Positions 20,594 through 29,226 are shown, numbered from the stretch's first letter. The stretch is DNA of 36,699 nt from F23-B02 sp963650165 (GCA_963650165.1 CAVJKX010000015.1:1-36699); one strand, 5' to 3'. Numbers and translations are program-made. The notes: a model not told the origin generated them from the sequence alone.

Positions 20594-22324
20594 TTATTCG
20601 GCTTTTTCCTCTTCGGCGTGCATTGCCGCCTCCTCCTCTTCAAGGACGCGGTAGGCAACCTTGCCGACAAGGGTCTTGGGCAGCTCACGGCGGAACTCGA
20701 TATCATAGGGCATCGCGTACTTTGCGATGTTTTTCCGGCAATAGGCGAGGATGGCCTCCTTGGTCTCGGTGCTCTCGGGAACGCCGGGCCTGAGCATGAC
20801 AAAGGCCTTGACCTTATGCATCTTGTACGGGTCTGGAACGCCAATGACGCAGCTCATGTGAACAAGCTCGTTTGCGTCGAGCATGTTTTCGAGCTGACCG
20901 GGATAGACGTTGTAGCCGGAGGTGATTATCATGCGCTTGGCTCTGCCGCGGAAGTAGATAAAGCCCTCGTCGTCCATCATGCCGAGGTCGCCCGTGTACA
21001 TCCATGTAAGGCCGTCGTCGTGCCGGCGCAGGGTCTGCGCGGTCTCCTCGGGGTGGTTTATGTACCCCGTCATGAGCGTGGGGCCCGCGATGAGTATCTC
21101 GCCCTCCTCGCCGTAGGGCAGCTCCCTGTCCGTGCCGGGCTCGACGATCTTGTAATAGGTGTCCGGGAACGGCAGGCCTATGCTGCCCTCCTTGGCCATA
21201 TGCGGCGGCGTGAGGCAGCTTGCGGTGACGCATTCGGTCAGGCCGAAGCCCTCGCGGATCTGGATCTTGGCGTTGTGGTCGTACAGGAAGCGGTCAAATT
21301 TCTTCTTGAGCTCGACCGACAGACTGTCGCCGCCGGAGAAAACGCCCTTGAGCGAGCTGAGGTCGGCCTTGTCCATACTCGGCAGACGCAGCAGCGCCTC
21401 GTAGAGCGTGGGGACGCCCGCGATGAAATTGCACTTGTATTTTGTGATCTGCTTTGCGTAGGTCTGCGCGGTGAAGCGCGGGATGAGGATGCACCTGCCG
21501 CCCTGCGAGAGCATCGTGTGTATGCACACGCCCAGGCCGAAGCCGTGGAACAGCGGCATGGCGGCGAGCATCTTGTCGCCGACGCGGAACATGGGGTTTG
21601 CCGCGATGACCTGCTGGCCGAGGGCGTTGAAGTTGCGGTTTGAAAGCAGTATGCCCTTGGTCGTGCCGGTCGTGCCGCCGGAATAGAGGATGACGGCGGG
21701 GTCTGCGCCCGTGCGCTTTACCTTATAATTATAGAAGCAGTGCCTGCCCATGTGCAGGAACTCCTTCCAGCGGATCACCGGCGCATCCTCGGGGATCTTC
21801 CTGATCTTCCTGCCCTCGGTGAGCATGTAGCCGGCCTTGACCGGCTTTGAAAGCTCGTCCTTTATGCTGGCAATGACGATGTTTACGACCTTGGTGTTGT
21901 GTCGTATGTTCTCGAACTTGTTGTAGAACTGGTCGAGCGTAATGGCCGTCACCGACTCCGACTCGTTGAGATAGAACTCTATCTCCTTTTCCGCCGAGAG
22001 CGGGTGGATCATGTTGCAGATGCCGCCGATGAGGTTGACGGCATAGAACATCTGGATGGCCTGCGGGCAGTTGGGCATCGCTATCGTGACCTTGTCGCCC
22101 TCGCGCACGCCGATGGTGCGCAGTGCCTTTGCGCAGGCCTCGATCTCACGCACAAGCGTCTTGTAGCTCGTGGATCTGCCCATGAAGTCAAAGGCGATGT
22201 TGTTGGGATACTTTTCGGCTATCTTCTCGACGGCCTCGAACATGGAGCCGTCAAAATAATCAAGATGAAAGGGCACGTCGCCCATGCTGCTTCTCCACGG
22301 AGCTTTTGCGCTTATGCTGTCCAT
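20594..22324 (-). CDS. long-chain fatty acid--CoA ligase (AMP-binding)
   Basis: 576 residues. Adenylate-forming enzyme that activates fatty acids with ATP and CoA. Motifs: phosphate loop YSGGTTGTTKG, GFGLTE (adenine site), YTGDLG, RAKRMIITSGYNVYPG (hinge), and the late catalytic Lys in LPKTLVGKVAYR. A small Glu-rich tail (EEEEAAMHAEEEKAE) follows the usual C-terminus. SD AAAGGA abuts the first in-frame ATG (22333), so ATG 22324, nine bases after it, is preferred. It may use free fatty acids made by the thioesterase at 17189-17929, an inference from shared substrate class. Confidence 0.92.
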   Translation of the reverse strand: MDSISAKAPWRSSMGDVPFHLDYFDGSMFEAVEKIAEKYPNNIAFDFMGRSTSYKTLVREIEACAKALRTIGVREGDKVTIAMPNCPQAIQMFYAVNLIGGICNMIHPLSAEKEIEFYLNESESVTAITLDQFYNKFENIRHNTKVVNIVIASIKDELSKPVKAGYMLTEGRKIRKIPEDAPVIRWKEFLHMGRHCFYNYKVKRTGADPAVILYSGGTTGTTKGILLSNRNFNALGQQVIAANPMFRVGDKMLAAMPLFHGFGLGVCIHTMLSQGGRCILIPRFTAQTYAKQITKYKCNFIAGVPTLYEALLRLPSMDKADLSSLKGVFSGGDSLSVELKKKFDRFLYDHNAKIQIREGFGLTECVTASCLTPPHMAKEGSIGLPFPDTYYKIVEPGTDRELPYGEEGEILIAGPTLMTGYINHPEETAQTLRRHDDGLTWMYTGDLGMMDDEGFIYFRGRAKRMIITSGYNVYPGQLENMLDANELVHMSCVIGVPDPYKMHKVKAFVMLRPGVPESTETKEAILAYCRKNIAKYAMPYDIEFRRELPKTLVGKVAYRVLEEEEAAMHAEEEKAE

Positions 22325-22369
22325 GCGAATCATTCCTTTAAAAAATTAAAATAATGTTAGAACATCAGC

Positions 22370-22398
22370 ATAATATATCATCGGAGCCGATTTGTCAA
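22370..22398 (-). promoter_or_regulatory. promoter of the acyl-CoA synthetase gene
   Basis: On the minus strand TTGACA (22398-22393), 17-base spacer, TATTAT (22375-22370). Confidence 0.8.
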
Positions 22399-22468
22399 AT
22401 GTTGAACGAAAAGTTCAGCATACCCTTTCCGAATCTGCCGCCCGTGCCCTGCAGGGGCACGGCAGTGT

Positions 22469-22545
22469 CCTTGTTTTGCCGGCGGTATCGAACCGGGCTG
22501 CCGCAGTAAGCGTATCGGTACAGCCTCAATGCGCTCCAAAAAAAC
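22469..22545. repeat. Family A repeat, copy A4 (single terminal arm)
   Basis: Only the right arm is present: TTGTTTTGCCGGCGGTATCG, AACCGGGCTGCCGCAGTAAG, CGTATCGGTACAGCC, TCAATGCGCTCCAAAAAAA. A small palindrome (GTGCCCTGCAGGGGCAC) precedes it. It ends 25 bases before the -10 of the MFS gene, so it could influence that promoter. Confidence 0.75.
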
Positions 22546-22565
22546 CTGTTAATTCGGGGGGAGGT

Positions 22566-22575
22566 ATGGTATAAT
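22566..22575 (+). promoter_or_regulatory. extended -10 promoter of the MFS gene
   Basis: TATGGTATAAT (TATAAT 22570-22575) with no good -35; the extended TG may compensate. Confidence 0.55.
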
Positions 22576-22607
22576 CGTGGCACAAATGATTTGAAGGAGA
22601 GCAGATA

Positions 22608-23942
22608 ATGAAGCTTGACAACAAGCGCACGATACTGACGGGCTTTGCGTTCCTGTCCATCTGCGCGTTCTGGCAGATGTACAACAGCATCGTGCCGCTT
22701 ATACTGACAAACACATTCCATCTCAACGAGACATATTCCGGCGTGATCATGGCCGCCGACAACGTGCTCGCGCTGTTCCTGCTGCCGCTGTTCGGCGCGA
22801 TATCGGACAGGACGAACACGCGTATCGGCAAGCGCATGCCCTTTGTGCTTTTCGGCACGGGCCTTGCGATCATACTCATGAACCTGCTGCCGATGATAGA
22901 CAACAGCTACGCCGCAGCGCCAAGCGGGCTGAAGACCGCGTCCTTCGTGGTCGTGCTCGGCCTGCTGCTGGTCGCAATGGGCACCTACCGCTCCCCGGCG
23001 GTCGCCCTGATGCCGGACATCACGCCCAAGCCCCTGCGCAGCAAGGGCAACGCCATCATAAACCTCATGGGCGCGCTCGGCGGCGTCATCTACCTCGGCG
23101 TGGCGGCGGTCATGTACCCCAACAGCAAGGTCGAGGGCCTTGCGCACGTCAACTATCAGCCGCTGTTCATGGTCGTATCCGCGATCATGTTCGTTTCGAT
23201 CGCCATACTGTTTCTGACGATCAGGGAGCCCAAGCTCGTTGCCGAGCAGCGTGAGCTCGAGCGGCAGCATCCGGAGTGGAACCTCGCAGAGGACGACGGC
23301 AGCGGCAACGAGACCCTGCCCAAGCCCGTAAAGAGGAGCCTCATCTTCCTGCTGTCGTCGATCTGCCTGTGGTTTATCGGCTACAACGCGGTCGAGACGT
23401 GGTTCACGACCTATGTCAGCCAGGTCATGGGTCAGGCCCTGGGCGGCGCGTCGACCTGCCTGCTGATAGCAACGGGCGGCGCCGTCATCAGCTACATACC
23501 CATCGGCATCATCGCCTCCAAGGTCGGCAGAAAGCGCACGATCATGGCAGGCATCGTTCTGCTGACGGCCTGCTTTGCGCTGGGCTACTTCCTGACCACG
23601 GCCTACAGCAGCATAAACCTCATAATGTTCATCGTCTTTGCCCTTGTCGGACTCGCGTGGGCGGCCATAAACGTAAACTCCCTGCCGATGGTCGTCGAGA
23701 TGTGCCGCGGCTCGGATATAGGCAAATTCACCGGCTACTACTACACCTTCTCGATGGTCGCACAGGTCGTTACCCCGATCGCCGCGGGCTCGCTGATGCG
23801 GCACATAAGCTACACGGTGCTGTTCCCCTACGCCGCCGTGTTCGTCGCGCTCAGCTTCGTGACGATGCTCTTTGTGCGCCACGGCGACAACAAGCCCGAA
23901 GCAAAGCGCGGCCTTGAGGCCTTTGAGGATCTTGACGACTGA
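22608..23942 (+). CDS. MFS transporter (SLC45/sugar-cation symporter-like)
   Basis: 444 residues with about twelve membrane helices. The loop 2-3 motif is GAISDRTNTRIGKRMP, typical of the GPH/SLC45-like branch (G-x-x-SD-R-x-x-x-GRR/KRxP). A long hydrophilic loop (about 205-240) separates the two halves, and the second half has ASKVGRKRT. Such proteins import sugars with H+ or Na+, but the substrate cannot be read. SD GAAGGAGA is strong. The stop overlaps the next start (TGATG). Confidence 0.9.
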   Translation: MKLDNKRTILTGFAFLSICAFWQMYNSIVPLILTNTFHLNETYSGVIMAADNVLALFLLPLFGAISDRTNTRIGKRMPFVLFGTGLAIILMNLLPMIDNSYAAAPSGLKTASFVVVLGLLLVAMGTYRSPAVALMPDITPKPLRSKGNAIINLMGALGGVIYLGVAAVMYPNSKVEGLAHVNYQPLFMVVSAIMFVSIAILFLTIREPKLVAEQRELERQHPEWNLAEDDGSGNETLPKPVKRSLIFLLSSICLWFIGYNAVETWFTTYVSQVMGQALGGASTCLLIATGGAVISYIPIGIIASKVGRKRTIMAGIVLLTACFALGYFLTTAYSSINLIMFIVFALVGLAWAAINVNSLPMVVEMCRGSDIGKFTGYYYTFSMVAQVVTPIAAGSLMRHISYTVLFPYAAVFVALSFVTMLFVRHGDNKPEAKRGLEAFEDLDD

Positions 23943-24526
23943 TGAGGATATGCATTTTCGGCGCGTCCGGACGCAGTCTGGATGAGTGCTATTACGCCGA
24001 GGCCGAGACGCTCGGCAGACTGATCGGCAAAAACGGCGATTCGATCGTGTTCGGCGGCGGCGCGGAGGGGCTCATGGGTGCCTGCGCACGCGGAGTGCAC
24101 AGCTGCGGCGGCGGGATCGTCGGCATTGCGCCGAAGTTTTTCGACGAGCCCGGCATACTGTACCCCGAGTGCAGCCGCATGATATTCACCGAGACCATGC
24201 GTGAGCGAAAGCAGCTCATGCAGGATAATTCCGACGCGTGCATCGTCCTGCCCGGCGGCATCGGCACGCTCGAGGAGTTTTTCGAGCTCCTCACGCTCAA
24301 GCAGCTCGGACGCGACAGCCGCGCGATCGTACTGCTCAACACCCTCGGCGCGCACGATATGATGCTGCGCATGCTCGGGGAGCTCGCCGCGCGGCACTTC
24401 ATGTCAAGTAACTGCCTGTCGCTGTATTCCGTCGCCGAGACGCCGCAGCAGGCAATGGAGCTCCTTGCAGACTACGTCCCCCGCACCGGCGGCCTCCGCC
24501 GCCTCGAGGATTATTCAGAGGCGTGA
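23942..24526 (+). CDS. LOG-family protein (TIGR00730-like nucleotide phosphoribohydrolase)
   Basis: 194 residues with a Rossmann-like fold. Signature PGGIGTLEEFFE with MRERKQLM upstream matches the LOG/TIGR00730 family, which cleaves N6-modified AMP or related nucleotides to base plus ribose 5-phosphate. N-terminus MRICIFGASG and FGGGAEGLMGACARG form the nucleotide-binding loops. Translationally coupled to the MFS gene, so it may act on something imported, although these proteins often have housekeeping roles. The end (YSEA*, TCAGAGGCGTGA) is built from the terminal sequence of family A copy A5. Confidence 0.88.
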   Translation: MRICIFGASGRSLDECYYAEAETLGRLIGKNGDSIVFGGGAEGLMGACARGVHSCGGGIVGIAPKFFDEPGILYPECSRMIFTETMRERKQLMQDNSDACIVLPGGIGTLEEFFELLTLKQLGRDSRAIVLLNTLGAHDMMLRMLGELAARHFMSSNCLSLYSVAETPQQAMELLADYVPRTGGLRRLEDYSEA

Positions 24527-25143
24527 TTTCAGTGGCGCATTTAGGCTGTACTTATACGGAGATTGCGGGTGCCCGGTATCGAAACAACGGAGGAAATAAG
24601 AACGTTTCGCGCCACGTAGGTGCGGAAAAAGATTTGTTTGTGATGGTTTTCTGTGCGGCTGCCGGTCGGGCTGACGCAATAAATGTATCGGTACGATGTG
24701 AAAACGCCTCTGAAAAAGCGCCTCTAAAAATCCGTGCAGCAAAGCTGCACACCGCAATTATTCACTATTCAATATTCAATCTTCATTCGCAGGCGCAGCC
24801 TGCGCCCCTGCCTTCCCCTTGCGGAGCCTGAGGGGAAGGTGTCGGCGACAGCCGACGGATGAGGTGTAATTAAATCGCGGCGTGAGCCGCAACTTTATAA
24901 AATAAGACAGTGCAGATCATAGTCCGCACTGTCTTTTTCGCGTTTAATATTAGATTAATTCCCCTACAGAAAATTTGTGTTTGCCTGACGGCAAAGGATT
25001 TGATAACACCTCATCAGTCACCTTCGGTGACAGCTTCCCCTCGAAGGGGAAGCCAAGGGTGCGCCCCATTACTCCGCACTCGCGTTGCGCGAAACGTTCT
25101 TATTTTGTCAGCAGTATCGAACCGGGCAAGCGCAATATCCGTA
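24514..25143. repeat. Family A repeat, copy A5 (long form, central module inverted)
   Basis: The left side shows two stacked ends (TCAGAGGCGTGATTTCAGTGGCGCAT), then the usual arm and an inverted arm ending CGCCTCTGAAAAAGCGCCTCTAAAAA near 24727. The AT-rich spacer and inner repeat follow. The central module (about 24875-25010) is in the opposite orientation to A3 and A8: GCGGCGTGAGCCGC and the GACAGTGCAG hairpin come first, then AATTTGTGTTTGCCTGACGG. The right arm stops at CAATATCCGTA (25143), missing its last ~30 bases where it meets the C39-like gene. Confidence 0.82.
24904..24938. terminator. terminator-like hairpin in repeat A5
   Basis: AGACAGTGCAGA / TCCGCACTGTCT with a T-run on the plus strand and A/T-rich flank on the other. 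It is the inverted counterpart of the A3 and A8 hairpins. Confidence 0.5.
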
Positions 25144-25557
25144 CCGCTCGGCCATGTGGGCAACGTACAAGGGCGAGAACTCCGCATTTTTTGTCAGATA
25201 CACCGCCGCCATGGACAGAGCGGTCGGACCGCAGCCGGAGGTGCCGATAAAGCCCGTTCCGTAGGGCTCATAGCCCCAGCGCTCATCCCATTGGATAAAC
25301 AGCGGCACACTATCGCCGCTTGCCTCGGCGGAGAGGTCAATGTCAAAGTGCCTGCCGTGCTTTTCGGGGTAGTCGTAGACATAGTCGATCGTCTGCGGGT
25401 ATTTTTCGGCCGTTTCGATAAGGCTCGCAGGATAGTCTCCGCTGTTTTTTATATGCTCAAGCTTTGCATCGCTGCCCGGCTCGAAGCCGAGCAGCCCGCA
25501 GGCGGAAAGCGCGGTAAGAGCGCAGATACACAGACAGACGGCACCAAATTTTTTCAT
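25108..25557 (-). pseudogene. truncated C39-like peptidase lipoprotein
   Basis: Open frame of 149 residues. Lipoprotein signal with lipobox ALSAC (Cys20), a short linker, then the start of a C39_2-type cysteine peptidase domain: IQWDERWGYEPYG and TSGCGPTALSM, with the catalytic Cys at 109. The domain should continue for roughly 60-80 residues with a His and Asp, but sequence switches to family A copy A5 after AERYG; the remaining GYCACPVRYC* is read from the repeat. The protein is therefore catalytically incomplete. Copy A6 lies directly upstream and forms part of the SD (AAAAAAGGAGG), with no clear promoter in it. Probably a dead gene. Confidence 0.75.
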
Positions 25558-25568
25558 AGCGTTCCTCC

Positions 25569-25791
25569 TTTTTTAGAGGCGCATTCAGGCTGTACCTATA
25601 CGGTAACTGCGGGTGCCCGGTATCTGGACAATGAAGGAAGCAAAAACATTCCCGCGTAACGCAAGTAAGATGCAGTGTTGCAGCATTGTTCCGCACCCGC
25701 GGGCTGCGAAACGTTTTTGTTTCTTCCAACGTCTCGATACCGTGCTGACGCAGTATGCGTATAAGTACAGCCTGAATGCGCCTCTAAAAAA
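25569..25791. repeat. Family A repeat, copy A6 (short complete form)
   Basis: The cleanest short copy, about 223 bases, with terminal inverted repeats of roughly 85 bases: TTTTTTAGAGGCGCATTCAG ... at one end and its inverse ... CTGAATGCGCCTCTAAAAAA at the other. Internal landmarks GGTGCCCGGTATC and GATACCGTGC, and CAAAAACATTCCCGCG / GCGAAACGTTTTTG, also pair. The whole unit could fold as one long hairpin. On the minus strand it begins directly at the T-tract of the histidine kinase terminator. Confidence 0.85.
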
Positions 25792-25827
25792 CTCCCGTTT
25801 CTGCTGACATTGTAGCAGAGACGGGAG
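25786..25827 (-). terminator. intrinsic terminator of the gltX-VanRS-like operon
   Basis: On the minus strand a 14-bp stem with one mismatch (CTCCCGTCTCTGCT / AGCAGAAACGGGAG) followed by TTTTTT. The T-run is shared with the end of repeat A6. Confidence 0.85.
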
Positions 25828-25880
25828 CGTTGTTTATCCGTTTATCCGTATGAAATTATGATATCTTTCGGCGCAAAATC

Positions 25881-26993
25881 CTACGATTTTCTTACGGGCA
25901 GCGTCACCGTGAACTCGATGAGCTCACCGTCGCTGCGGGCGTTTATCGTGCCGCCGTGCAGCTGCACGATCTGATTTGCTATCGCAAGACCAAGCCCCGC
26001 TCCGCCCGAGGACGAGCGTGCGGTATCAAGCCTGTAAAACTGCTCGAATATGCGCCGGAGCTTATCCTCGGGTATGGCCGCGCCGTGATTTCTGATACTG
26101 ACCACGGCATTTTCGCCGTCGAGCCTCGCGTCTATTTTTATCTCCGTGCCGGGGTAGCTGTACAGCAGGGCGTTGCGCAGAAGATTGTCGAAAACGCGCT
26201 GAAGCTTGCCCGCGTCGCAGCATAGCGGCAGCGTTTCGGGCGCAGTGAGCGTGCATTCAAGCTCCTTATCGCGCAGCAGCGGCATGAACTCGAACCTCAG
26301 CTGCTCAAGCAGGCGCGTGAGGTCTATCCGGCTGTAGTCGAGCGTGACGGTCGAGAGGTTAAAGCGTGTGATCTCGAAAAACTCGTTTATGAGATCCTCG
26401 AGCCGCTCGGCCTTGCCGAGAGCTATCGCAAGGTACTTTTCACGGTTTTCGGGCGATATATCCCGCTCGTCGCGCAGGAGGCTGAGGTAACCGATGACGG
26501 AGGCCAGCGGCGTTTTCAGATCGTGCGCAAGGTACATGACAAGGTCGTTTTTCCGCGCCGTTTCCTCGCGCAGAAGGCTTTCCGAGCGCGTGAGTGCGCC
26601 TTTTGCCTCGCTCAGAGGAACCGCAAGCTCCGTCGGAAGCTCCGAGGCGGGCTTGCTGCCCAGCATGTATTCGCCCACAGCGTCACCGGCCTCGCGCAGC
26701 TGCCTGCGCAGCCTGATGCGAGTGACGGCGAGGACGAGAAGATATACAAGCGCAAAACCGGCAATCAGCAGTTTCACGGCAAGGCGCTCGACCAGGATCC
26801 AGTCGATCTGCGTTATGCCCGTGCCGTTTTCGTCGTAAAAGGTATAGCAGTAGTTTGCGTCGAACCACTCAAGCACGACACTGTTGAGCCTGTAGTCGAA
26901 AAACCGGACGAGCAGCAAAATGAACAGCACTCCGGCGGCAAGGCCGCCCAAGGCTTTAAGGACACTGCGCAGGGTACTATTTTTCGATCTCAT
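25881..26993 (-). CDS. sensor histidine kinase (VanS-like)
   Basis: 370 residues. Two membrane helices (about 17-33 and 72-90) flank a short outer loop of about 35 residues, followed by a HAMP-like linker, the H-box MYLAHDLKTPLASVIGYLSLL region with the phospho-accepting His at about 157, the N-box FDNLLRNALLYS, and the G-box GAGLGLAIAN. The tiny outer loop suggests sensing in the membrane or through a partner. Motifs and pairing are VanS-like, but no vanHAX-type genes lie nearby, so the name says nothing about resistance. ATG 26993 overlaps the end of the regulator gene by 17 bases. Confidence 0.9.
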   Translation of the reverse strand: MRSKNSTLRSVLKALGGLAAGVLFILLLVRFFDYRLNSVVLEWFDANYCYTFYDENGTGITQIDWILVERLAVKLLIAGFALVYLLVLAVTRIRLRRQLREAGDAVGEYMLGSKPASELPTELAVPLSEAKGALTRSESLLREETARKNDLVMYLAHDLKTPLASVIGYLSLLRDERDISPENREKYLAIALGKAERLEDLINEFFEITRFNLSTVTLDYSRIDLTRLLEQLRFEFMPLLRDKELECTLTAPETLPLCCDAGKLQRVFDNLLRNALLYSYPGTEIKIDARLDGENAVVSIRNHGAAIPEDKLRRIFEQFYRLDTARSSSGGAGLGLAIANQIVQLHGGTINARSDGELIEFTVTLPVRKS

Positions 26994-27660
26994 ATCCCAC
27001 ACCCCATACGGTTTTTACAAACCTCGGCATTTTCGGCGGCTCGTGCATTTTCTCGCGCAGACGGCCTATGTGCGCCATGACGGTGTTGCTGCTTGCAGAG
27101 AGGTATTTTTCCTTCCACACGGCCTCGAACAGCTCCTCGGACGGAACCACCCGCCCCGCGTTTTCGCACAGATACCACAAAATGTCGAACTCCGTCGGCG
27201 TGAGGCTCAGCTCCTCGCCGAACAGCGAGCAACTGTGGCTGAGCTTATTTATCGTCAGGCCGCGGATATCCCTTTCGCAGTCGGGCTCGGAGGTTCGGCG
27301 GCAGCGGCGCAGAACGGTCTTGACGCGGGCAGTCACCTCAAGCGGATTAAAGGGCTTTGTGATGTAGTCATCCGCGCCCATAGTGAGGCCGAGAATTTTG
27401 TCGGCATCGGTCACGCGGGCGGTGAGCATAATGACGGGAAACGAGTGCGTCTCGCGGATCCTTCTGAGCAGCGCAAAGCCGTCGGTGTCCGGCAGCATAA
27501 CGTCGAGAACGGCAAGCGCGGGCTCGGTATGGCCGATAAATTCGAGCGCTTCCGCTCCCGTGAGGAACTTTTTGACCTCATAGCCGTCGTTTTCAAGGTA
27601 CAGGCCGATAAGCTCGGCTATCTCCCGCTCGTCGTCAACGACGATGACCGTATCAGACAT
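26977..27660 (-). CDS. OmpR-family response regulator (VanR-like)
   Basis: 227 residues. Receiver domain: acidic pocket VVDDE, phospho-acceptor Asp53 (VLDVMLPDTDG), Thr/Lys switch (Lys102, DYITKPFNP). The C-terminal winged helix shows LSLTPTEFDILWYL and VWGVGYEIEK. An in-frame extension upstream would read back through gltX and is not real; ATG 27660 overlaps the gltX stop (TAATG), so the regulator is translationally coupled to glutamyl-tRNA synthetase. The target genes are unknown. Confidence 0.93.
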   Translation of the reverse strand: MSDTVIVVDDEREIAELIGLYLENDGYEVKKFLTGAEALEFIGHTEPALAVLDVMLPDTDGFALLRRIRETHSFPVIMLTARVTDADKILGLTMGADDYITKPFNPLEVTARVKTVLRRCRRTSEPDCERDIRGLTINKLSHSCSLFGEELSLTPTEFDILWYLCENAGRVVPSEELFEAVWKEKYLSASSNTVMAHIGRLREKMHEPPKMPRFVKTVWGVGYEIEK

Positions 27661-29138
27661 TATCCGACTACCTTTTCGAGCTTTTCGATGCCGATGCGCA
27701 TGCGGCGCAGAGTCTCGTCCCTGCCGAGAATGCGGCATATCTCGACCGCGCCGCCGGGCGTTACGGCCTTGCCGGCAGCGGCGATACGCACGGGCCACAT
27801 GACCTTCGCGTTCTTGCATCCGCACTTTTCGGCCATGCCGGTCATCGCGGCAAGAATGCTCTCGTCGCACCAGCTTTCGATGCTCTCGAACACCGGCAGC
27901 ATCTGCCGCAGCATCTCGAGAGAGCCGGCCTCGTCGGTCTTGCTCTTTTTGTGGATATAAAGCACCGTATCGTACTCGGGCAGCTCGTCGAAGAAATCGA
28001 GCTTTTCGGGAATGTCGGTCAGGACCTCCGTGCGCTGCTGCAGAAGCGCGGCTATCGCGGCGGGGTCGAGCTCCGGCTTCTTCACCGCCTGACGGATGAA
28101 GGGCTCGGCTGCCGCGGCGAAGGCCTCGGGGCTCATGGCGCGGATGTATTCGGCGTTAAAATATCTGAGCTTTTCGATATCGAAGATGGCGGGAGACTTG
28201 GATATGCCCTTTATGTCGAATATCTCGGCCATTTCCTGCATGGTGAATATCTCGCGCTCGCCGCCGGGGCTCCAGCCGAGCAGCGCGACGTAGTTTACAA
28301 CGGCGTCCGTGAGGTAGCCCTGAGCGATGAGATCCTCATACGAGGGGTCGCCGTGGCGCTTGCTCATCTTGTTGTGCGCGTCTCTCATGACCGGCGAGCA
28401 GTGGACATAGGCCGGTATCTCCCAGCCGAAGCCCTCGTAAAGGAGATTGTACTTCGGCGAGGAGGACAGATACTCCGAGCCGCGCACGACGTGCGTTATG
28501 CCCATGAGGTGGTCGTCGACGACGTTTGCGAAGTTATACGTCGGCAGGCCGTCGCGCTTTATGAGCACCTGATCGTCGAGCGTGGAGTTTTCGACGGTGA
28601 TATCGCCGAAGATCTCGTCATGGAAGGTCGTACTGCCCTCGTCGGGTATCCTCTGGCGCACGACATAGGGCTCGCCGGCTGCGGCTCTGGCGTCGCTCTC
28701 CTCGCGGGCAAGGCCGCGGCAGGGGTCGACGGTTTTTTCAAAGCCCTCGGCGGCCTCCTCCTGCTTTTCGCAGAAGCAGCGGTAGGCGTGGCCCTTTTCG
28801 ATGAGAAGCTCCGCGTATTTCCCGTAAAAATCCCTGCGCTCGGTCTGAACATAGGGGCCCACGGGGCCGCCGACATCGGGGCCCTCGTCGTGGTCAAGGC
28901 CGCACTGCGCCATCGTGCGGTAGATAACGTCCACCGCGCCCTCGACGTAGCGCTCCTGATCGGTGTCCTCGATGCGGAGAATGAACTTTCCGCCGTTGTG
29001 ACGGGCGATGAGCCATGTGTACAGCGCCGTGCGCAGATTGCCCACATGCATGTAGCCCGTGGGGCTGGGAGCAAATCTCGTGCGCACTCCGTCGTGCGGT
29101 ATGCGCGCCTCCATCTGCTCAAACCATGTCGTATCCAT
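27660..29138 (-). CDS. gltX: glutamyl-tRNA synthetase
   Basis: 492 residues. Class I aminoacyl-tRNA synthetase charging tRNA-Glu (and in many Firmicutes also tRNA-Gln for amidation). The HIGH-type motif is in APSPTGYMHVGNLRTALY (His31), and the KMSKR loop in NKMSKRHGDPS. The C-terminal anticodon-binding domain follows. ATG 29138 is preceded by CGGAGG at eight bases; in-frame codons farther upstream would reach into the promoter. It is followed with overlap by a response regulator gene, an unusual operon partner. Confidence 0.96.
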   Translation of the reverse strand: MDTTWFEQMEARIPHDGVRTRFAPSPTGYMHVGNLRTALYTWLIARHNGGKFILRIEDTDQERYVEGAVDVIYRTMAQCGLDHDEGPDVGGPVGPYVQTERRDFYGKYAELLIEKGHAYRCFCEKQEEAAEGFEKTVDPCRGLAREESDARAAAGEPYVVRQRIPDEGSTTFHDEIFGDITVENSTLDDQVLIKRDGLPTYNFANVVDDHLMGITHVVRGSEYLSSSPKYNLLYEGFGWEIPAYVHCSPVMRDAHNKMSKRHGDPSYEDLIAQGYLTDAVVNYVALLGWSPGGEREIFTMQEMAEIFDIKGISKSPAIFDIEKLRYFNAEYIRAMSPEAFAAAAEPFIRQAVKKPELDPAAIAALLQQRTEVLTDIPEKLDFFDELPEYDTVLYIHKKSKTDEAGSLEMLRQMLPVFESIESWCDESILAAMTGMAEKCGCKNAKVMWPVRIAAAGKAVTPGGAVEICRILGRDETLRRMRIGIEKLEKVVG

Positions 29139-29175
29139 AAATTTGTCCTCCGAAGTTATTGAGTATTGTGTCATA

Positions 29176-29204
29176 AGTGTAAAATGCTTTTTATCTGTTG
29201 TCAA
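29176..29204 (-). promoter_or_regulatory. gltX promoter
   Basis: Minus strand TTGACA (29204-29199), 17-base spacer, TACACT (29181-29176). The -35 hexamer overlaps that of trpS. Confidence 0.75.
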
Positions 29205-29226
29205 GTGAGAACTAAAATGGTACAAT
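29198..29226 (+). promoter_or_regulatory. trpS promoter
   Basis: TTGTCA (29198-29203), 17-base spacer, TACAAT (29221-29226). It is back to back with the gltX promoter, sharing the TTGTCAA block. No T-box leader is seen; the leader is only about 30 bases. Confidence 0.75.

Noticed and set aside
24514..25143. An insertion sequence with its own transposase
   Set aside because: No open frame in any family A or B copy shows transposase motifs; the elements are non-coding.
25881..27660. A glycopeptide resistance (van) locus
   Set aside because: Only VanRS-like regulators are present; no vanH, vanA/B-type ligase or vanX. Such regulators are common in Clostridia without resistance.
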